Below are positions 1 through 8,739 of a stretch of 64,000 nt of DNA, piece by piece. How positions within the stretch are numbered: position 1 is the stretch's first letter; each line of letters starts with the position of its first letter. The notes under the pieces are model-generated. The model searched no databases. It saw only the letters and a program-made list of their open reading frames with translations, and was not told the DNA's origin. Origin of the DNA: Algibacter pectinivorans (lineage in GTDB: Bacteria > Bacteroidota > Bacteroidia > Flavobacteriales > Flavobacteriaceae); assembly GCF_900112595.1 (NCBI RefSeq), contig NZ_FOMI01000005.1, positions 124,001 through 188,000 of the forward strand. Direction: 5' to 3'. Made by a program: the position numbers and the translations under genes.

Positions 1-55
1 TTTTTGTTAAGTTTTAAATCCATAGAGTATACACTTTAATATTTTTATTAAGTTT

Positions 56-1495
56 CTAATTTAACCCTGCAATTCTATCGTCATCTAAAATAGATTTGGT
101 TTCTTGCTTTACTCGATTTAAAACGAGCTTTAAATCGTCATTGCTAGTAATTAAGCCATCGGTTAATAAATTTAAAATAGCTTTGTCTTGTGCGCGTCCT
201 TTTAACATAGCTTCTCTGTAACCTATATGTTCGTTAAAAGTTACTAAAGAGTATTTTGAAGCATATTCATTTGGAAATTCTTTTTCTAAAGCCATTTCCA
301 ATTTACGCTTTTCTTGAAAAATGGCCTGATTAACATGACCTTTCATTTCATGAAAATTATCGATAGCTAAATCTGCAATGGCATCGGTGTCTTTTTTACG
401 GTTGCTTTCATAAGTTTTAAAAATGGTTTCCCAATCTTTTAAACCTTGATCTAGTACTTGGTCTAGCTCCACAACATCTTCAAAGGAAGCATTCATGCCT
501 TGACCGTAAAACGGAACAATGGCATGGGCAGCATCGCCCATTAATAACGTATTGCCTTTGTAGTGCCATGGCGAACATTTTATAGTACCCAAAGGCGATG
601 TTGGGTTAGTAAAAAAGTCGTCCAAGAGGTTTGGCATTAAAGCTAAGGCATCTGGAAATTCGTTTTGGAAAAATTTTAGAACACGTTCCTTGGTAGTTAA
701 ATTGTTAAAATTGTATTGGCCTTCTTCATAACTTAAAAATAGTGTTACGGTAAAACTGCCATCTAAATTGGGTAGGGCAATAAGCATAAAGCTACCACGA
801 GGCCATATATGAAGCGCGTTTTTATAGGCTTTAAAATCGCCATTTGGTTGTGGTAAAATACTTAATTCCTTATAACCATGGGTTAAATAGGCTTGCGAGA
901 AACTAAACAAGAATTTTTTTCCTAAATAATAACTTTTACGCAATGCAGAACCTGCGCCATCTGTGGCTATTATAACATCGGCATCCTCAATAAATTCTTT
1001 TTTTGAAATATAATCTTTAAAAAGAGCTGTTGTATTTTCAAAATTAACAGATTTACATTTACAATTAAATTGAATATTTACCTTGTCATGTTTTTCGGCT
1101 TCATTTAAAAGTAAAGCATTTAAATCGCCGCGTGAAATGGAATTGATGTATTCATACTCCCTACCGCTATAGTTCGATTGGAAGGTGTTGCCATGTGTAT
1201 CATGAATCATGCGGCCATTCATGGGGATGCATAGTCCCTTTACTTTATCTTCTAAACCAACTAATTTCATGGCTTTATTGCCGCGATCTGAAAAAGCTAA
1301 ATTAATAGAGCGTCCTGCAGAAATATCTACTTTACGTAAATCTGGACGCATTTCGTAAACGTTTACGTTAAAACCTCTTTGTGCCAAGCGTAAGGCTAGA
1401 AGTGAACCGCATAATCCGGCGCCTATAATTAATACGTTTTGAGCCTCTCCTAAACCCTCTCCAAAGGAGAGAACTTTTTTAGTCTGTTTATTCAT
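56..1495 (-). CDS. kmo: kynurenine 3-monooxygenase (FAD-dependent)
   Basis: Hydroxylates L-kynurenine to 3-hydroxykynurenine with FAD, NADPH and O2, a step of the kynurenine route to quinolinate and NAD. The 479-residue protein has an N-terminal Rossmann motif (GAGLCG, residues 25-30) and the second FAD-binding region (GDAAHAIVPFYGQGMN). These are typical of the UbiH/KMO flavoprotein monooxygenase family. The kynureninase gene lies 12 bp upstream on the same strand, so the two are very likely one operon. Odd feature: residues 8-19 precede the usual family start and are encoded by a short inverted repeat (CTCTCC/GGAGAG, 1457-1471) that recurs in the trp operon. The substrate assignment rests on family resemblance and on the neighbouring kynU. 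Confidence 0.93.
   Translation of the reverse strand: MNKQTKKVLSFGEGLGEAQNVLIIGAGLCGSLLALRLAQRGFNVNVYEMRPDLRKVDISAGRSINLAFSDRGNKAMKLVGLEDKVKGLCIPMNGRMIHDTHGNTFQSNYSGREYEYINSISRGDLNALLLNEAEKHDKVNIQFNCKCKSVNFENTTALFKDYISKKEFIEDADVIIATDGAGSALRKSYYLGKKFLFSFSQAYLTHGYKELSILPQPNGDFKAYKNALHIWPRGSFMLIALPNLDGSFTVTLFLSYEEGQYNFNNLTTKERVLKFFQNEFPDALALMPNLLDDFFTNPTSPLGTIKCSPWHYKGNTLLMGDAAHAIVPFYGQGMNASFEDVVELDQVLDQGLKDWETIFKTYESNRKKDTDAIADLAIDNFHEMKGHVNQAIFQEKRKLEMALEKEFPNEYASKYSLVTFNEHIGYREAMLKGRAQDKAILNLLTDGLITSNDDLKLVLNRVKQETKSILDDDRIAGLN
1443..1473. repeat. short palindromic repeat inside the kmo 5' end
   Basis: The inverted arms CTCTCC and GGAGAG flank AAA, preceded by a CCTCTCC half-copy. The same design occurs at 1521-1555, 50592-50626 and 50671-50700. 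Here it is in frame and encodes about 12 extra N-terminal residues of kmo. Confidence 0.75.
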
Positions 1496-1507
1496 TTCGT
1501 TTTTGTT

Positions 1508-2827
1508 TTATTCCTTCTCAGTTCCCTCTCTTTTGGATAGGGTTAGAGAGAGGTGTTCAACCAATCTATACACATCTTCAAATGAATTATAAAGCGGAAC
1601 AGGAGCACACCTAATAACATCGGGTTCTCTCCAATCGCTAATTATACCCGCTTCGGTTAATTTATTATGTAACGTTTTATCTGCGTTTTTTACTTGGATA
1701 GATAGTTGGCAACCGCGTTCGTTTGGGCTAGTTGGCGTAATAATTTTAATAGTGTCCTCGCCTAATTGCTTGATTAAAAACTCGAAATAGCCTGTTAATT
1801 TTTTAGATTTTTTAATGAGGTTTTCAAAGCCAACTTCATTAAACATATCTAACGAGGCTCTTATTGCTGCCATCGATAAAATGGGCGGGTTACTTAATTG
1901 CCAACCTTCGGCACCAGGCATTTGGTCGAACTCATCGCGCATTCTAAAACGTGTTTGCTTATTATGGCTCCACCATCCTGTAAATCGGTTTAAGTCTTTT
2001 CTGTGAGCATGACGCTCATGTACAAAGCAGCCACCTAGACTTCCTGGTCCAGAATTTAAATATTTATAAGTACACCAAACGGCAAAATCCGCCCCAGAAT
2101 CATGGAGGTTTAATGCCACGTTTCCTGCACCGTGGGCGCAATCAAAGCCTACATTACAACCATGTTTATGACCTAGGTTTGTTATGCGTTTTAAATCGAA
2201 AAACTGACCGGTGTAATAGTTAACACCGCCAATCATTATAAGGGCAATTTCATCGCCTTGTTCTTTAAGGATTTGTTCTAAATCCTCATAGTTTAGTAGG
2301 TCTTCACCTTGTCTTGGTTTCCATAATACAACACCTTCTTTATCATCGAACCCATGATGGCGAAGTTGCGACTCTACAGCATATTTATCAGAAGGAAAGG
2401 CATCACTTTCAATAAGAATTTTATATCGCGTTTTTGTAGGTTTATAAAACGACACCATCATAAAGTGTAAGTTGGCTGTTAGCGTATTCATAACAATCAC
2501 TTCAATAGGTTTTGCGCCTACAACTTTAGCCATACTTTCGGTTAAAAACTCATGATAGGGTAGCCATGGGTTTTTAGCTTCAAAATGTCCTTCAACGCCT
2601 AAATTAGCCCAATCCTTCAACTCTTGGTTTACGTAAGTTGCGGTTTGCTTGGGTTGCAATCCTAGTGAGTTTCCAGTCATGTAAATCCATGACTTACCTT
2701 GTTTGTCTTTAGGAATATGAAACTGCTCTCGGTATGTTTTTAAAGCGTCGTTTTGGTCCTGTTCTAAAGCGTAATTAAGACCTAATTTGTAATCGGACAA
2801 AGTGTTTTGGTTTTGGGTTGCTAACAA
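1508..2827 (-). CDS. kynU: kynureninase (PLP-dependent)
   Basis: Cleaves 3-hydroxykynurenine or kynurenine to (3-hydroxy)anthranilate and alanine. The 439-residue protein is of family length. The PLP lysine lies in the motif WCTYKYLNSGPG, and GFDCAHGAGN carries the cofactor-contact Asp and the family HG(A)xGN pattern. No ATG occurs in frame before about residue 50. The start is therefore non-ATG, most likely TTG at 2827 or the TTG about nine codons later. A TATTTTTG box (minus strand, 2825-2832) overlaps the first TTG, which would favour the later one if it is the real -7 element. The last ~14 residues come from a palindromic repeat. First gene of the kynU-kmo pair. Confidence 0.93.
   Translation of the reverse strand: MLATQNQNTLSDYKLGLNYALEQDQNDALKTYREQFHIPKDKQGKSWIYMTGNSLGLQPKQTATYVNQELKDWANLGVEGHFEAKNPWLPYHEFLTESMAKVVGAKPIEVIVMNTLTANLHFMMVSFYKPTKTRYKILIESDAFPSDKYAVESQLRHHGFDDKEGVVLWKPRQGEDLLNYEDLEQILKEQGDEIALIMIGGVNYYTGQFFDLKRITNLGHKHGCNVGFDCAHGAGNVALNLHDSGADFAVWCTYKYLNSGPGSLGGCFVHERHAHRKDLNRFTGWWSHNKQTRFRMRDEFDQMPGAEGWQLSNPPILSMAAIRASLDMFNEVGFENLIKKSKKLTGYFEFLIKQLGEDTIKIITPTSPNERGCQLSIQVKNADKTLHNKLTEAGIISDWREPDVIRCAPVPLYNSFEDVYRLVEHLSLTLSKREGTEKE
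1521..1555. repeat. short palindromic repeat at the kynU 3' end
   Basis: A degenerate copy of the CCCTCTCC-TTT-GGAGAGGG family: CCCTCTC...GGATAGGG, then GAGAGAGG. It encodes the C-terminal residues of kynureninase, after the conserved LVEHL ending of the domain. Confidence 0.65.
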
Positions 2828-2883
2828 AAATAAGAATTATAATGTTAGAAAAGAATAGCAAAACTAAATAGACTTAAAAAGGA

Positions 2884-2914
2884 AAAGCGCTTCAACCATT
2901 GATTGAAGCGCTTT
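2884..2914 (-). terminator. hairpin terminator downstream of the 3015-3656 gene
   Basis: A perfect 12-bp stem, AAAGCGCTTCAA / TTGAAGCGCTTT, with a 7-nt loop, followed on the minus strand by a pyrimidine-rich stretch. It lies between the lipoprotein gene and kynU and separates the two transcription units. Confidence 0.75.
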
Positions 2915-3014
2915 AATATATATAGACGCATATAGCGGAAAAATAACTGTTATACTTTATATACGCCTTAAGTCGTTGTTTAGATGTTTTACTTACTAAA
3001 AAAGTGTAAAAAGA

Positions 3015-3656
3015 TTAGTCTTTTTTAATTTTTATGTCTGTTAAAGTTAAATTCCAATCGCCATCGGCCTTTTTATGATCTAAGGCTATTTTTATACCAT
3101 TAAAATCTTGGTAACTCTCAAACGTATTTATTAATCCGGCTGTAGTAGCGTTTCCTTTTCTAAAGGCCCATTCTTTAATTATAAAATCGTTATCATAATA
3201 AATATCGTAAGCATCACCTGGTGTATAACCGCCCGTGTCTGGATAGGTAACCGTTATTTTATTAAGCTGTTTTTTATGTATTGGAGATTCTTCGGTAGTT
3301 GGTTTAGACAGTGTGGTACCTTGGTCCCAAACCAATTGAAACGGTATAAGCAGCCAAAATTTATCATTAATAAAGGCTCTATCGGCTTTTATAGATGTAC
3401 TATCTAAAGCGGTTCTGTTATAGTTAATGGTGTCTTTATCGGTAATTAGCGTAACAGCGTTAGTTTTTGGTTTCCAAACCCAACTTCTTTTATTAAAAAA
3501 GGTAAACTGAATTTCAGAAACAGCATTCCAGTTGTCAAACCCATGTGCATTAGCTATTTTTTGAGCTATACTTATTTCTTTTATAGCTTTTTCTTCCTTT
3601 TGTTTACAGGAAAGGCTAAATGCAATTAGGCAAACGGCTACTAATAATTTTTTCAT
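3015..3656 (-). CDS. conserved lipoprotein of unknown function (DUF6503-like)
   Basis: The 213-residue protein has a lipoprotein signal (MKKLLVAVCLIAFSLSC, lipidated Cys17), so it is probably anchored in a membrane facing the periplasm. The body starts with AxxIAxAHGFDNWNAV and is rich in beta-strand-like segments ending in DIKIKK. This resembles Bacteroidota outer-membrane-associated lipoproteins of the DUF6503 type. No catalytic motif was recognised. A TATCTTTG box (minus, 3672-3679) lies 16 bp upstream and fits a Bacteroidota -7 element. It stands alone, facing the divergent methyltransferase gene. The family assignment is tentative; membrane lipoprotein is the secure part. Confidence 0.7.
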   Translation of the reverse strand: MKKLLVAVCLIAFSLSCKQKEEKAIKEISIAQKIANAHGFDNWNAVSEIQFTFFNKRSWVWKPKTNAVTLITDKDTINYNRTALDSTSIKADRAFINDKFWLLIPFQLVWDQGTTLSKPTTEESPIHKKQLNKITVTYPDTGGYTPGDAYDIYYDNDFIIKEWAFRKGNATTAGLINTFESYQDFNGIKIALDHKKADGDWNLTLTDIKIKKD

Positions 3657-3689
3657 AATTTAGAGTTTTTACAAAGATATCATTTGGAA

Positions 3690-4490
3690 ATGAGTAACTA
3701 CGATAATTATTTTAACACGAATAAAAGCACCTGGAATGAAAAAGTAAAAACTCATGCTAAAAGTGATATGTATGATTTGGAAACCTTTAAAAACGGAAAA
3801 TCCTCTTTAATATCTTTTGAATTAGAAGCTTTAAGAGATGTAAAAGGAAAATCGCTATTGCATTTACAGTGTCATTTTGGGCAAGATACTTTGAGTTGGA
3901 GCAGGATGTGAGCCAAGTGCACAGGTGTAGATTTGAGTGATGAAGGTATAAAACTAGCACAACAATTAAATGATGAATTAAAGCTTGACGCAGAATTTGT
4001 TTGTTGTAATGTTTTGGATACTTCGGAATTTATAAAGGAAGAATTCGATATTGTTTATACCACGTATGGCGTTATAGGATGGTTGCCAGATTTAAAACCT
4101 TGGGGCAAAATGATTGCTGAACGTTTAAAAAAAGGAGGCACCTTTTTTATAGCTGAATTTCATCCGATAGTGTGGATGTTTGATTATTTGCACGATAAAC
4201 CCGTAATGCGATATGGTTATATGCAAGACGAGGTTATTTATGAAGAATATGAAGGCACTTACGCTAACCAAAACTCTAAAATGATAAGCAAGGAATATGG
4301 TTGGAACCATGGTTTAAGTGAAGTGATTAATGCTTTAACCGATGCTGGATTGCAAATAGAATATCTAAAGGAGTTTTATGAAAGCCCTTATGATGTGTTG
4401 ACTAATTTAACAAAGACGGATTCTGGTATGTTTGTAACAAAAGATAAATTGTATCCTTTAATTTTTATTTTGAAGGCTAGAATGATTTAG
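3690..4490 (+). pseudogene. class I SAM-dependent methyltransferase interrupted by an in-frame TGA
   Basis: Two open segments in the same frame (3690-3908 and 3912-4490) are separated by one TGA codon at 3909-3911. Read through, the segments join as a normal methyltransferase. The SAM-binding motif (LLHLQCHFGQDT) precedes the stop, and AKCTGVDLSDEGIKLAQ follows directly. Relatives have Gly at this point (codon GGA), so a single G-to-T change explains the stop. The rest, including FDIVYTTYGVIGWLPD and the C-terminal strands, is intact, and no other frame damage is visible. ATG at 3690 is preferred over the upstream TTG at 3684. It could be a recent pseudogene, a sequencing error or a rare readthrough gene. 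The substrate is unknown. Confidence 0.85.
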
Positions 4491-4597
4491 TATGTACAAG
4501 AATTTGAATGTTTACTCAATCTTTTTTTTAGATTCAATTGATTTTATAATATTTTTAAGAAACTTTAAGGATGGATTAATGACTTGGTTTTTAATAG

Positions 4598-5614
4598 TTA
4601 ACCCGAAATGTATTTTCCATACTTGATTTTTCTGAGTAAATGAATCGTTAAGCTTGAGAGCAAAAAACAAATTATTGTTGTTATTGGAATGGCTATAATT
4701 GGATTAATAAAAGACCAATTAATACCAATAAAATTTAAAATGGTTAATATTAGTAAATGAAGTAAATAAATCCCGAAGCTTTGATCACTGAAAAAACAAA
4801 TTATTTGTTTTGTTTTTTTATTTTTAATACTAGTGTTTTTAAGCATTAAAAACATACCAGCAGAGCTAAGTATTACATTTGGAGCTAAATATTTATAAAA
4901 ATATTCCGAAAATTCATTTTTTGACACAGTTATACCATAAGTGCCGACAATGGTAATTATTAATCCTATTAAGAACATTGAAATTGGGATGTATTTGTTT
5001 TTAATTTTAAAGTTTGATAAGTAATAACCTAATACAATATATCCAATATATCCTGCAAAATTTGTTAAAGGAATTTTTGGTAAGTATAGTTTATAATTTT
5101 GAAGACTATAAATAATTGTTACCAACCAAATTATTAAAAAATATAAAATTTCATTGTTACTTGAGTTTTTCACCCATTTTCTTAAAATTGGTATAAATAA
5201 ATATAGGCCAAGTAAAGTGTAAACAAACCACAAGTGATGTTGACTTCCATTGAAAATTTTTCTTATAACTAGTTTTGTGAAATCTATTAAAGTATATGAT
5301 TTTTTTCCATTTAAAACATGATCATAGATTATGTAAACTAAACTCCAGAAAATGAAAGGAGGAATTATTCGCCAAAACCTCTTTTTTAAAAAAGAATTTA
5401 GGTTGTAATCTTTACTAAGTAATAATGCGCCACTAAGCATAAAAAATAACGGCACGCAAAATCTAACAGCGCCATTATAGATATTACCTATCATCCAAAT
5501 ATTGTCTGGGATATTTCCATATTTAGGGATAATAGGGGAGGCAACGTGTAACATGACGACGGCAAGTGTAGATATTACTCTAATATTATCTAGCCAAATT
5601 AGTTTTCCTTTCAA
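4598..5614 (-). CDS. acyltransferase 3 family membrane protein
   Basis: An integral membrane O-acyltransferase of the Acyl_transf_3 (OafA/YrhL-like) family, which acylates cell-surface sugars or related acceptors. The 338-residue protein begins LIWLDNIRVISTLAVVMLHV, where the histidine after the first helix is the family's key residue. It then shows about ten hydrophobic segments with FCVPLFFMLSGALLL and FWRIIPPFIFW, both typical. The predicted start is TTG. The gene is visibly AT-richer than its flanks and has no functional partner nearby, which may indicate acquisition by transfer. The acceptor cannot be deduced from sequence. Confidence 0.88.
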   Translation of the reverse strand: MKGKLIWLDNIRVISTLAVVMLHVASPIIPKYGNIPDNIWMIGNIYNGAVRFCVPLFFMLSGALLLSKDYNLNSFLKKRFWRIIPPFIFWSLVYIIYDHVLNGKKSYTLIDFTKLVIRKIFNGSQHHLWFVYTLLGLYLFIPILRKWVKNSSNNEILYFLIIWLVTIIYSLQNYKLYLPKIPLTNFAGYIGYIVLGYYLSNFKIKNKYIPISMFLIGLIITIVGTYGITVSKNEFSEYFYKYLAPNVILSSAGMFLMLKNTSIKNKKTKQIICFFSDQSFGIYLLHLLILTILNFIGINWSFINPIIAIPITTIICFLLSSLTIHLLRKIKYGKYISG

Positions 5615-5768
5615 TATATTTTTATGATTAGGTAACTCATTAAAGTTTCCAATAGTTAAACGAAAGTAGCTGAATATTTGTAGAATTCAAATTTTAGATA
5701 ATCTATTTTAAGGATTTCAATTCACGTTTTAAAACCCCGAAGATGCCAAAAAAAAATTTAGTTAAATT

Positions 5769-6431
5769 TTAATGAGTTACTTCTTTTAAAAATTTTTTAG
5801 GGAATTTGGACTTAAATCGATTTAACCGAGGTACCGATACGTTTTTAATATATGGGTGGTTTGGGTGTAATTTCTCGTAATTTTGATGATAGTCTTCGGC
5901 TAACCAGAATTTTTGGAAAGGATACACTTCGGCCGCAATGGTTACATTTAACTTTTTTGCTAATGCTTCTTTTTTCTTTAATATGATTTGCTTTTGCGCT
6001 TCGTTTTGGTAAAAAAGTATAGAGCGGTATTGGGACCCGCGGTCGTTACCTTGTCCGTTTACTTGGGTTACGTTTTGCGATGCAAAATAAACATCTACCA
6101 AAGTTTCAAAACTTACTATGTTAGGGTCGTAAATAATTTCTACTGCTTCGGCATGTCCTGTTTTTCCTGTGTTGCTTGAGGCGTAGGTAGGGTTTTTGGT
6201 GTGTCCGCCGGAATATCCAGATATAGATTCCTCAACGCCTTTTACGCTTTCGTAAATGGCTTCTACGCACCAAAAGCATCCGCTAGCAAAGTAGGCTTTA
6301 GCTTTTCCGTTTTTTATAGGGACTTCAATGGGGTCTGCATTTATAACGGCGTCTTGTTTTTTTGATGTTTGTGCTGAATTTTGACAACTAAAAAATAAGG
6401 TTAAGGCTAATATTGATATGATATTTTTCAT
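5769..6431 (-). CDS. msrA: peptide-methionine (S)-S-oxide reductase, lipoprotein form
   Basis: Reduces the S-epimer of methionine sulfoxide in damaged proteins. The catalytic motif GCFWC lies at residues 51-55 (nucleophile Cys52), followed by GVEESISGYSGGHTKNPTY and the YRS(I)LFY motif, all hallmark MsrA elements. The N-terminus MKNIISILALTLFFSC is a lipoprotein signal (Cys16), so this copy acts in the periplasm or at a membrane rather than in the cytosol. No MsrB domain is fused. It is a single gene, separated by a repeat-rich gap from the gene at 6736-7515. Assignment is secure; the cellular location is inferred from the signal peptide. Confidence 0.96.
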   Translation of the reverse strand: MKNIISILALTLFFSCQNSAQTSKKQDAVINADPIEVPIKNGKAKAYFASGCFWCVEAIYESVKGVEESISGYSGGHTKNPTYASSNTGKTGHAEAVEIIYDPNIVSFETLVDVYFASQNVTQVNGQGNDRGSQYRSILFYQNEAQKQIILKKKEALAKKLNVTIAAEVYPFQKFWLAEDYHQNYEKLHPNHPYIKNVSVPRLNRFKSKFPKKFLKEVTH

Positions 6432-6559
6432 AAATTTTTCTTTGTTTAGACGTATAAATGTATGAAACCTTAAATGGTTGGTGTTAATGTTGTTTTAAAA
6501 TTGTTTTTTGTTGGTGTGTGCCAGCCGTAAACTAAGGCGTGTTGCAGGCAAGCAAGCCC

Positions 6560-6668
6560 GCGTTAGGGATTGCAACGGAAAGTCCACAGCCCGACGAAGG
6601 AGGTGCGAGGACTTGTAGAGGAAAGCCCGACCCTTTAGGGTAACCTGCCTGCCTGCCGGCAGGCGCCC
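6560..6668 (+). repeat. dispersed intergenic repeat, copy A
   Basis: Begins with GCGTTAGGGATTG (6560-6572) and carries GCCCGACCC and GGTAAC near its right end. It shares a long internal block (CCCGACG..GGAGGTGCGAGGACTTG) with copy B at 38447. The terminal GGTAACGCCC is split by a nested CTGCC-repeat/GGCAGG palindrome. It fills most of the 303-bp gap between msrA and the next gene, and no ORF is credible inside it. Confidence 0.8.
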
Positions 6669-6682
6669 AAATTATGGGGTAT

Positions 6683-6711
6683 AAAAAAAGCCTTCAAAAT
6701 TAATTGAAGGC
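6683..6711 (-). terminator. intrinsic terminator of the nif3-coiled-coil operon
   Basis: The stem GCCTTCAA/TTGAAGGC (6690-6697 and 6704-6711) is followed on the minus strand by seven T residues, 25 bp after the stop codon of the gene at 6736. Confidence 0.85.
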
Positions 6712-6735
6712 CTAATTATATGTAATTATAATGGA

Positions 6736-7515
6736 TTATAGTTTAGAAAACAATTTTTCCATTTTTGCTTTTTGCTCTTCGGCTAGTTCTGCATCGACTA
6801 AAATACGTCCACTATGCTCGTCTGTAATTACTTTTTTACGTGAAGCAATTTCTACCTGTACTTGTGGCGGAATGGTGAAGAATGATCCTCCAGAGGCACC
6901 TCTTTCGATTGGCACAACTGCTAATCCATTCTTTACGTTTGTTCTAATTCTAGTGTATGCTTTAACTAAGCGCTCTTCGATTTGCTTTTTGTATTCTTCA
7001 GACTTACCAATTAAAGCTTGTTCTTCTTTTTCGGTTTCGGCTAAAATAGCATCTAACTCACTCTTTTTGTGTTTTAAGTGGTTTTCTCGCTCTTTTAAAC
7101 GGTCTTTAGTTTCAGAAATAACAACTTTTTTCTGCTCTATTTGAGCTTTAAATTCTTTAATGTGTTTTTCTGCTAACTCAATTTCTAATTCTTGAAATTC
7201 TACTTCTTTGGTAAGAGAGTTGAATTCTCTGTTATTTCTAACGTTTTTTTGTTGCTCGCTATATTTTTTTATTAAAGCTTTAGATTCTTCAATTGAGTTT
7301 TTCTTGCTAACAATATCGTTATCTACAACTTCTAAATTGGCAACAAGTTTTTCTAATCTTATGTTTAATCCAGCAACTTCATCTTCTAAATCTCGAACTT
7401 CTAAAGGAAGTTCTCCACGAACATTTCTAATTTCATCAATTCGTGAATCGATGAGTTGTAAATCGTATAAAGCTCTTAAACGCTCTTCAACAGTTACTTC
7501 TTTCTTTTTAGCCAT
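6736..7515 (-). CDS. coiled-coil protein of the C4-zinc-ribbon (DUF164/CT398) family lacking its cysteines
   Basis: The 259-residue protein has two long antiparallel coiled-coil helices (about residues 10-180), then the C-terminal domain signature GASGGSFFTIPPQVQVEIASRKK and GRILVD of the DUF164 family. In zinc-binding relatives the segment before GRILVD reads like CxxC. Here it reads TDEHSGRILVD, and the whole protein contains no cysteine, so the zinc ribbon is present only as a fold. The gene starts 3 bp after nif3, the usual partner of this family, and ends at a strong terminator. The function is not established; chaperone or tethering roles have been suggested for the coiled-coil hairpin. 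Confidence 0.88.
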   Translation of the reverse strand: MAKKKEVTVEERLRALYDLQLIDSRIDEIRNVRGELPLEVRDLEDEVAGLNIRLEKLVANLEVVDNDIVSKKNSIEESKALIKKYSEQQKNVRNNREFNSLTKEVEFQELEIELAEKHIKEFKAQIEQKKVVISETKDRLKERENHLKHKKSELDAILAETEKEEQALIGKSEEYKKQIEERLVKAYTRIRTNVKNGLAVVPIERGASGGSFFTIPPQVQVEIASRKKVITDEHSGRILVDAELAEEQKAKMEKLFSKL

Positions 7516-7518
7516 ACT

Positions 7519-8613
7519 TTAAAAATACTTAACAGGATTGGTATTTATCTTTGATAAAATGATTGCAAAATTAGTAATTTTTTTTGTAAGATATGCTACT
7601 AAAAGGTTTTTTGTGTATTGTTCGCTTTCGTAATGTCCAATATCTGCCAAAAGTATGGTGTTTTCGGCTGTAAAAAAATCGTGATATTTTAAATCGGCCG
7701 TTATAAAAGCATCGGCACCAGCGCCTTTAGCAGCATTAATGGCAAAACTTCCGGAGCCGCCTAACACCGCCACGCGTTTTATGTTTTTATTTAATAATGC
7801 GGAATGCCTTACGCATTTGGTGTTCATTTTTGTTTTTAGATGGTTTAAAAACTGATTTTCGTCCATGGATTCGGCAAATTCGCCAATCATTCCCATACCA
7901 ATATTCTGGTTTTTGTTTTCTATGGTAGTAATTTCATAGGCTACTTCTTCGTAAGAATGGGTTTTAAAAAGCGTGTTTAAAATGTTGTTTTGCAAATGTT
8001 TTGCAAAGGTTACCGTAACTTTTGTTTCCGGCTCGGTATGGGTTTCTCCTTTTTTGCCCAGTGTAGGTTTGGCATGCTCATTGGCTTTATAAGTGCCTTG
8101 GCCTTCTATATTAAAACTACAATTGGAGTAATTACCTATGTTACCGGCTCCTGCATTAAATAGAGCGTCTCTTAGTTGTTGGGCTTCATTTTTTGGCACG
8201 TAGGTGGTTAGTTTTTTTATGGTAGCGCTTTGTGGTATTAAAATGCGTTTATTGGTGAGTTGTAATTGGTTACAAATCATATCGTTTACACCTTGTTGTG
8301 CATTATCTAGAGCGGTATGAATGCTAAAAATTGCTATATCGTGTTTTATGGCCTTTAAAACAATACGCTCTACGTAATTGTTACCTGTTAGTTTTTTTAG
8401 GCCTTTAAATATAATAGGGTGGAAGCTTACAATCATGTTGCAGTTTGTTTCAATAGCCTCATCTACAACAGCTTCAAGAGTATCTAGAGTAACTAATATT
8501 CCTGTTACCTTGTTGTTTTTATTGCCTACTAAAAGGCCAACATTATCGAAATCTTCGGCGTAAGCTAATGGTGCTAACGCTTCTAAATGATTTATAACGT
8601 CTTGTATAATCAT
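7519..8613 (-). CDS. Nif3-like dinuclear metal centre protein
   Basis: A member of the Nif3/YbgI/YqfO (GTP cyclohydrolase I type 2-like) family, which forms toroidal hexamers with a two-metal site. The 364-residue length fits the long YqfO type, with a PII-like insert between the two halves. Metal-ligand motifs are visible: SFHPIIFKGLKKLTG and FSIHTALDNAQQGVND near residues 63-115, and a C-terminal DIGHYESEQ. GGSGSF is also conserved. A TATCTTTG box (minus, 8633-8640) sits 20 bp upstream. It is co-transcribed with the coiled-coil gene. The enzymatic activity of the family is unsettled. Confidence 0.93.
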   Translation of the reverse strand: MIIQDVINHLEALAPLAYAEDFDNVGLLVGNKNNKVTGILVTLDTLEAVVDEAIETNCNMIVSFHPIIFKGLKKLTGNNYVERIVLKAIKHDIAIFSIHTALDNAQQGVNDMICNQLQLTNKRILIPQSATIKKLTTYVPKNEAQQLRDALFNAGAGNIGNYSNCSFNIEGQGTYKANEHAKPTLGKKGETHTEPETKVTVTFAKHLQNNILNTLFKTHSYEEVAYEITTIENKNQNIGMGMIGEFAESMDENQFLNHLKTKMNTKCVRHSALLNKNIKRVAVLGGSGSFAINAAKGAGADAFITADLKYHDFFTAENTILLADIGHYESEQYTKNLLVAYLTKKITNFAIILSKINTNPVKYF

Positions 8614-8739
8614 ATTAATTGGTGTTTAATTTCAAAGATAAAATAATTACTTTCACCTTAACTAATTATTTTTAGCGTGTTATTACATGTTGTTTAATTT
8701 AATAATTATATTTCCAACCTAAAATGTAATTTCGCAGTA

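Noticed and set aside
6573-6650. Resemblance of copy A (GGAAAGTCC, CCCGAC) to RNase P RNA
   Set aside because: The blocks recur in three other places of the window with other contexts, and the length is far below the usual 300-400 nt. It fits a dispersed repeat better.
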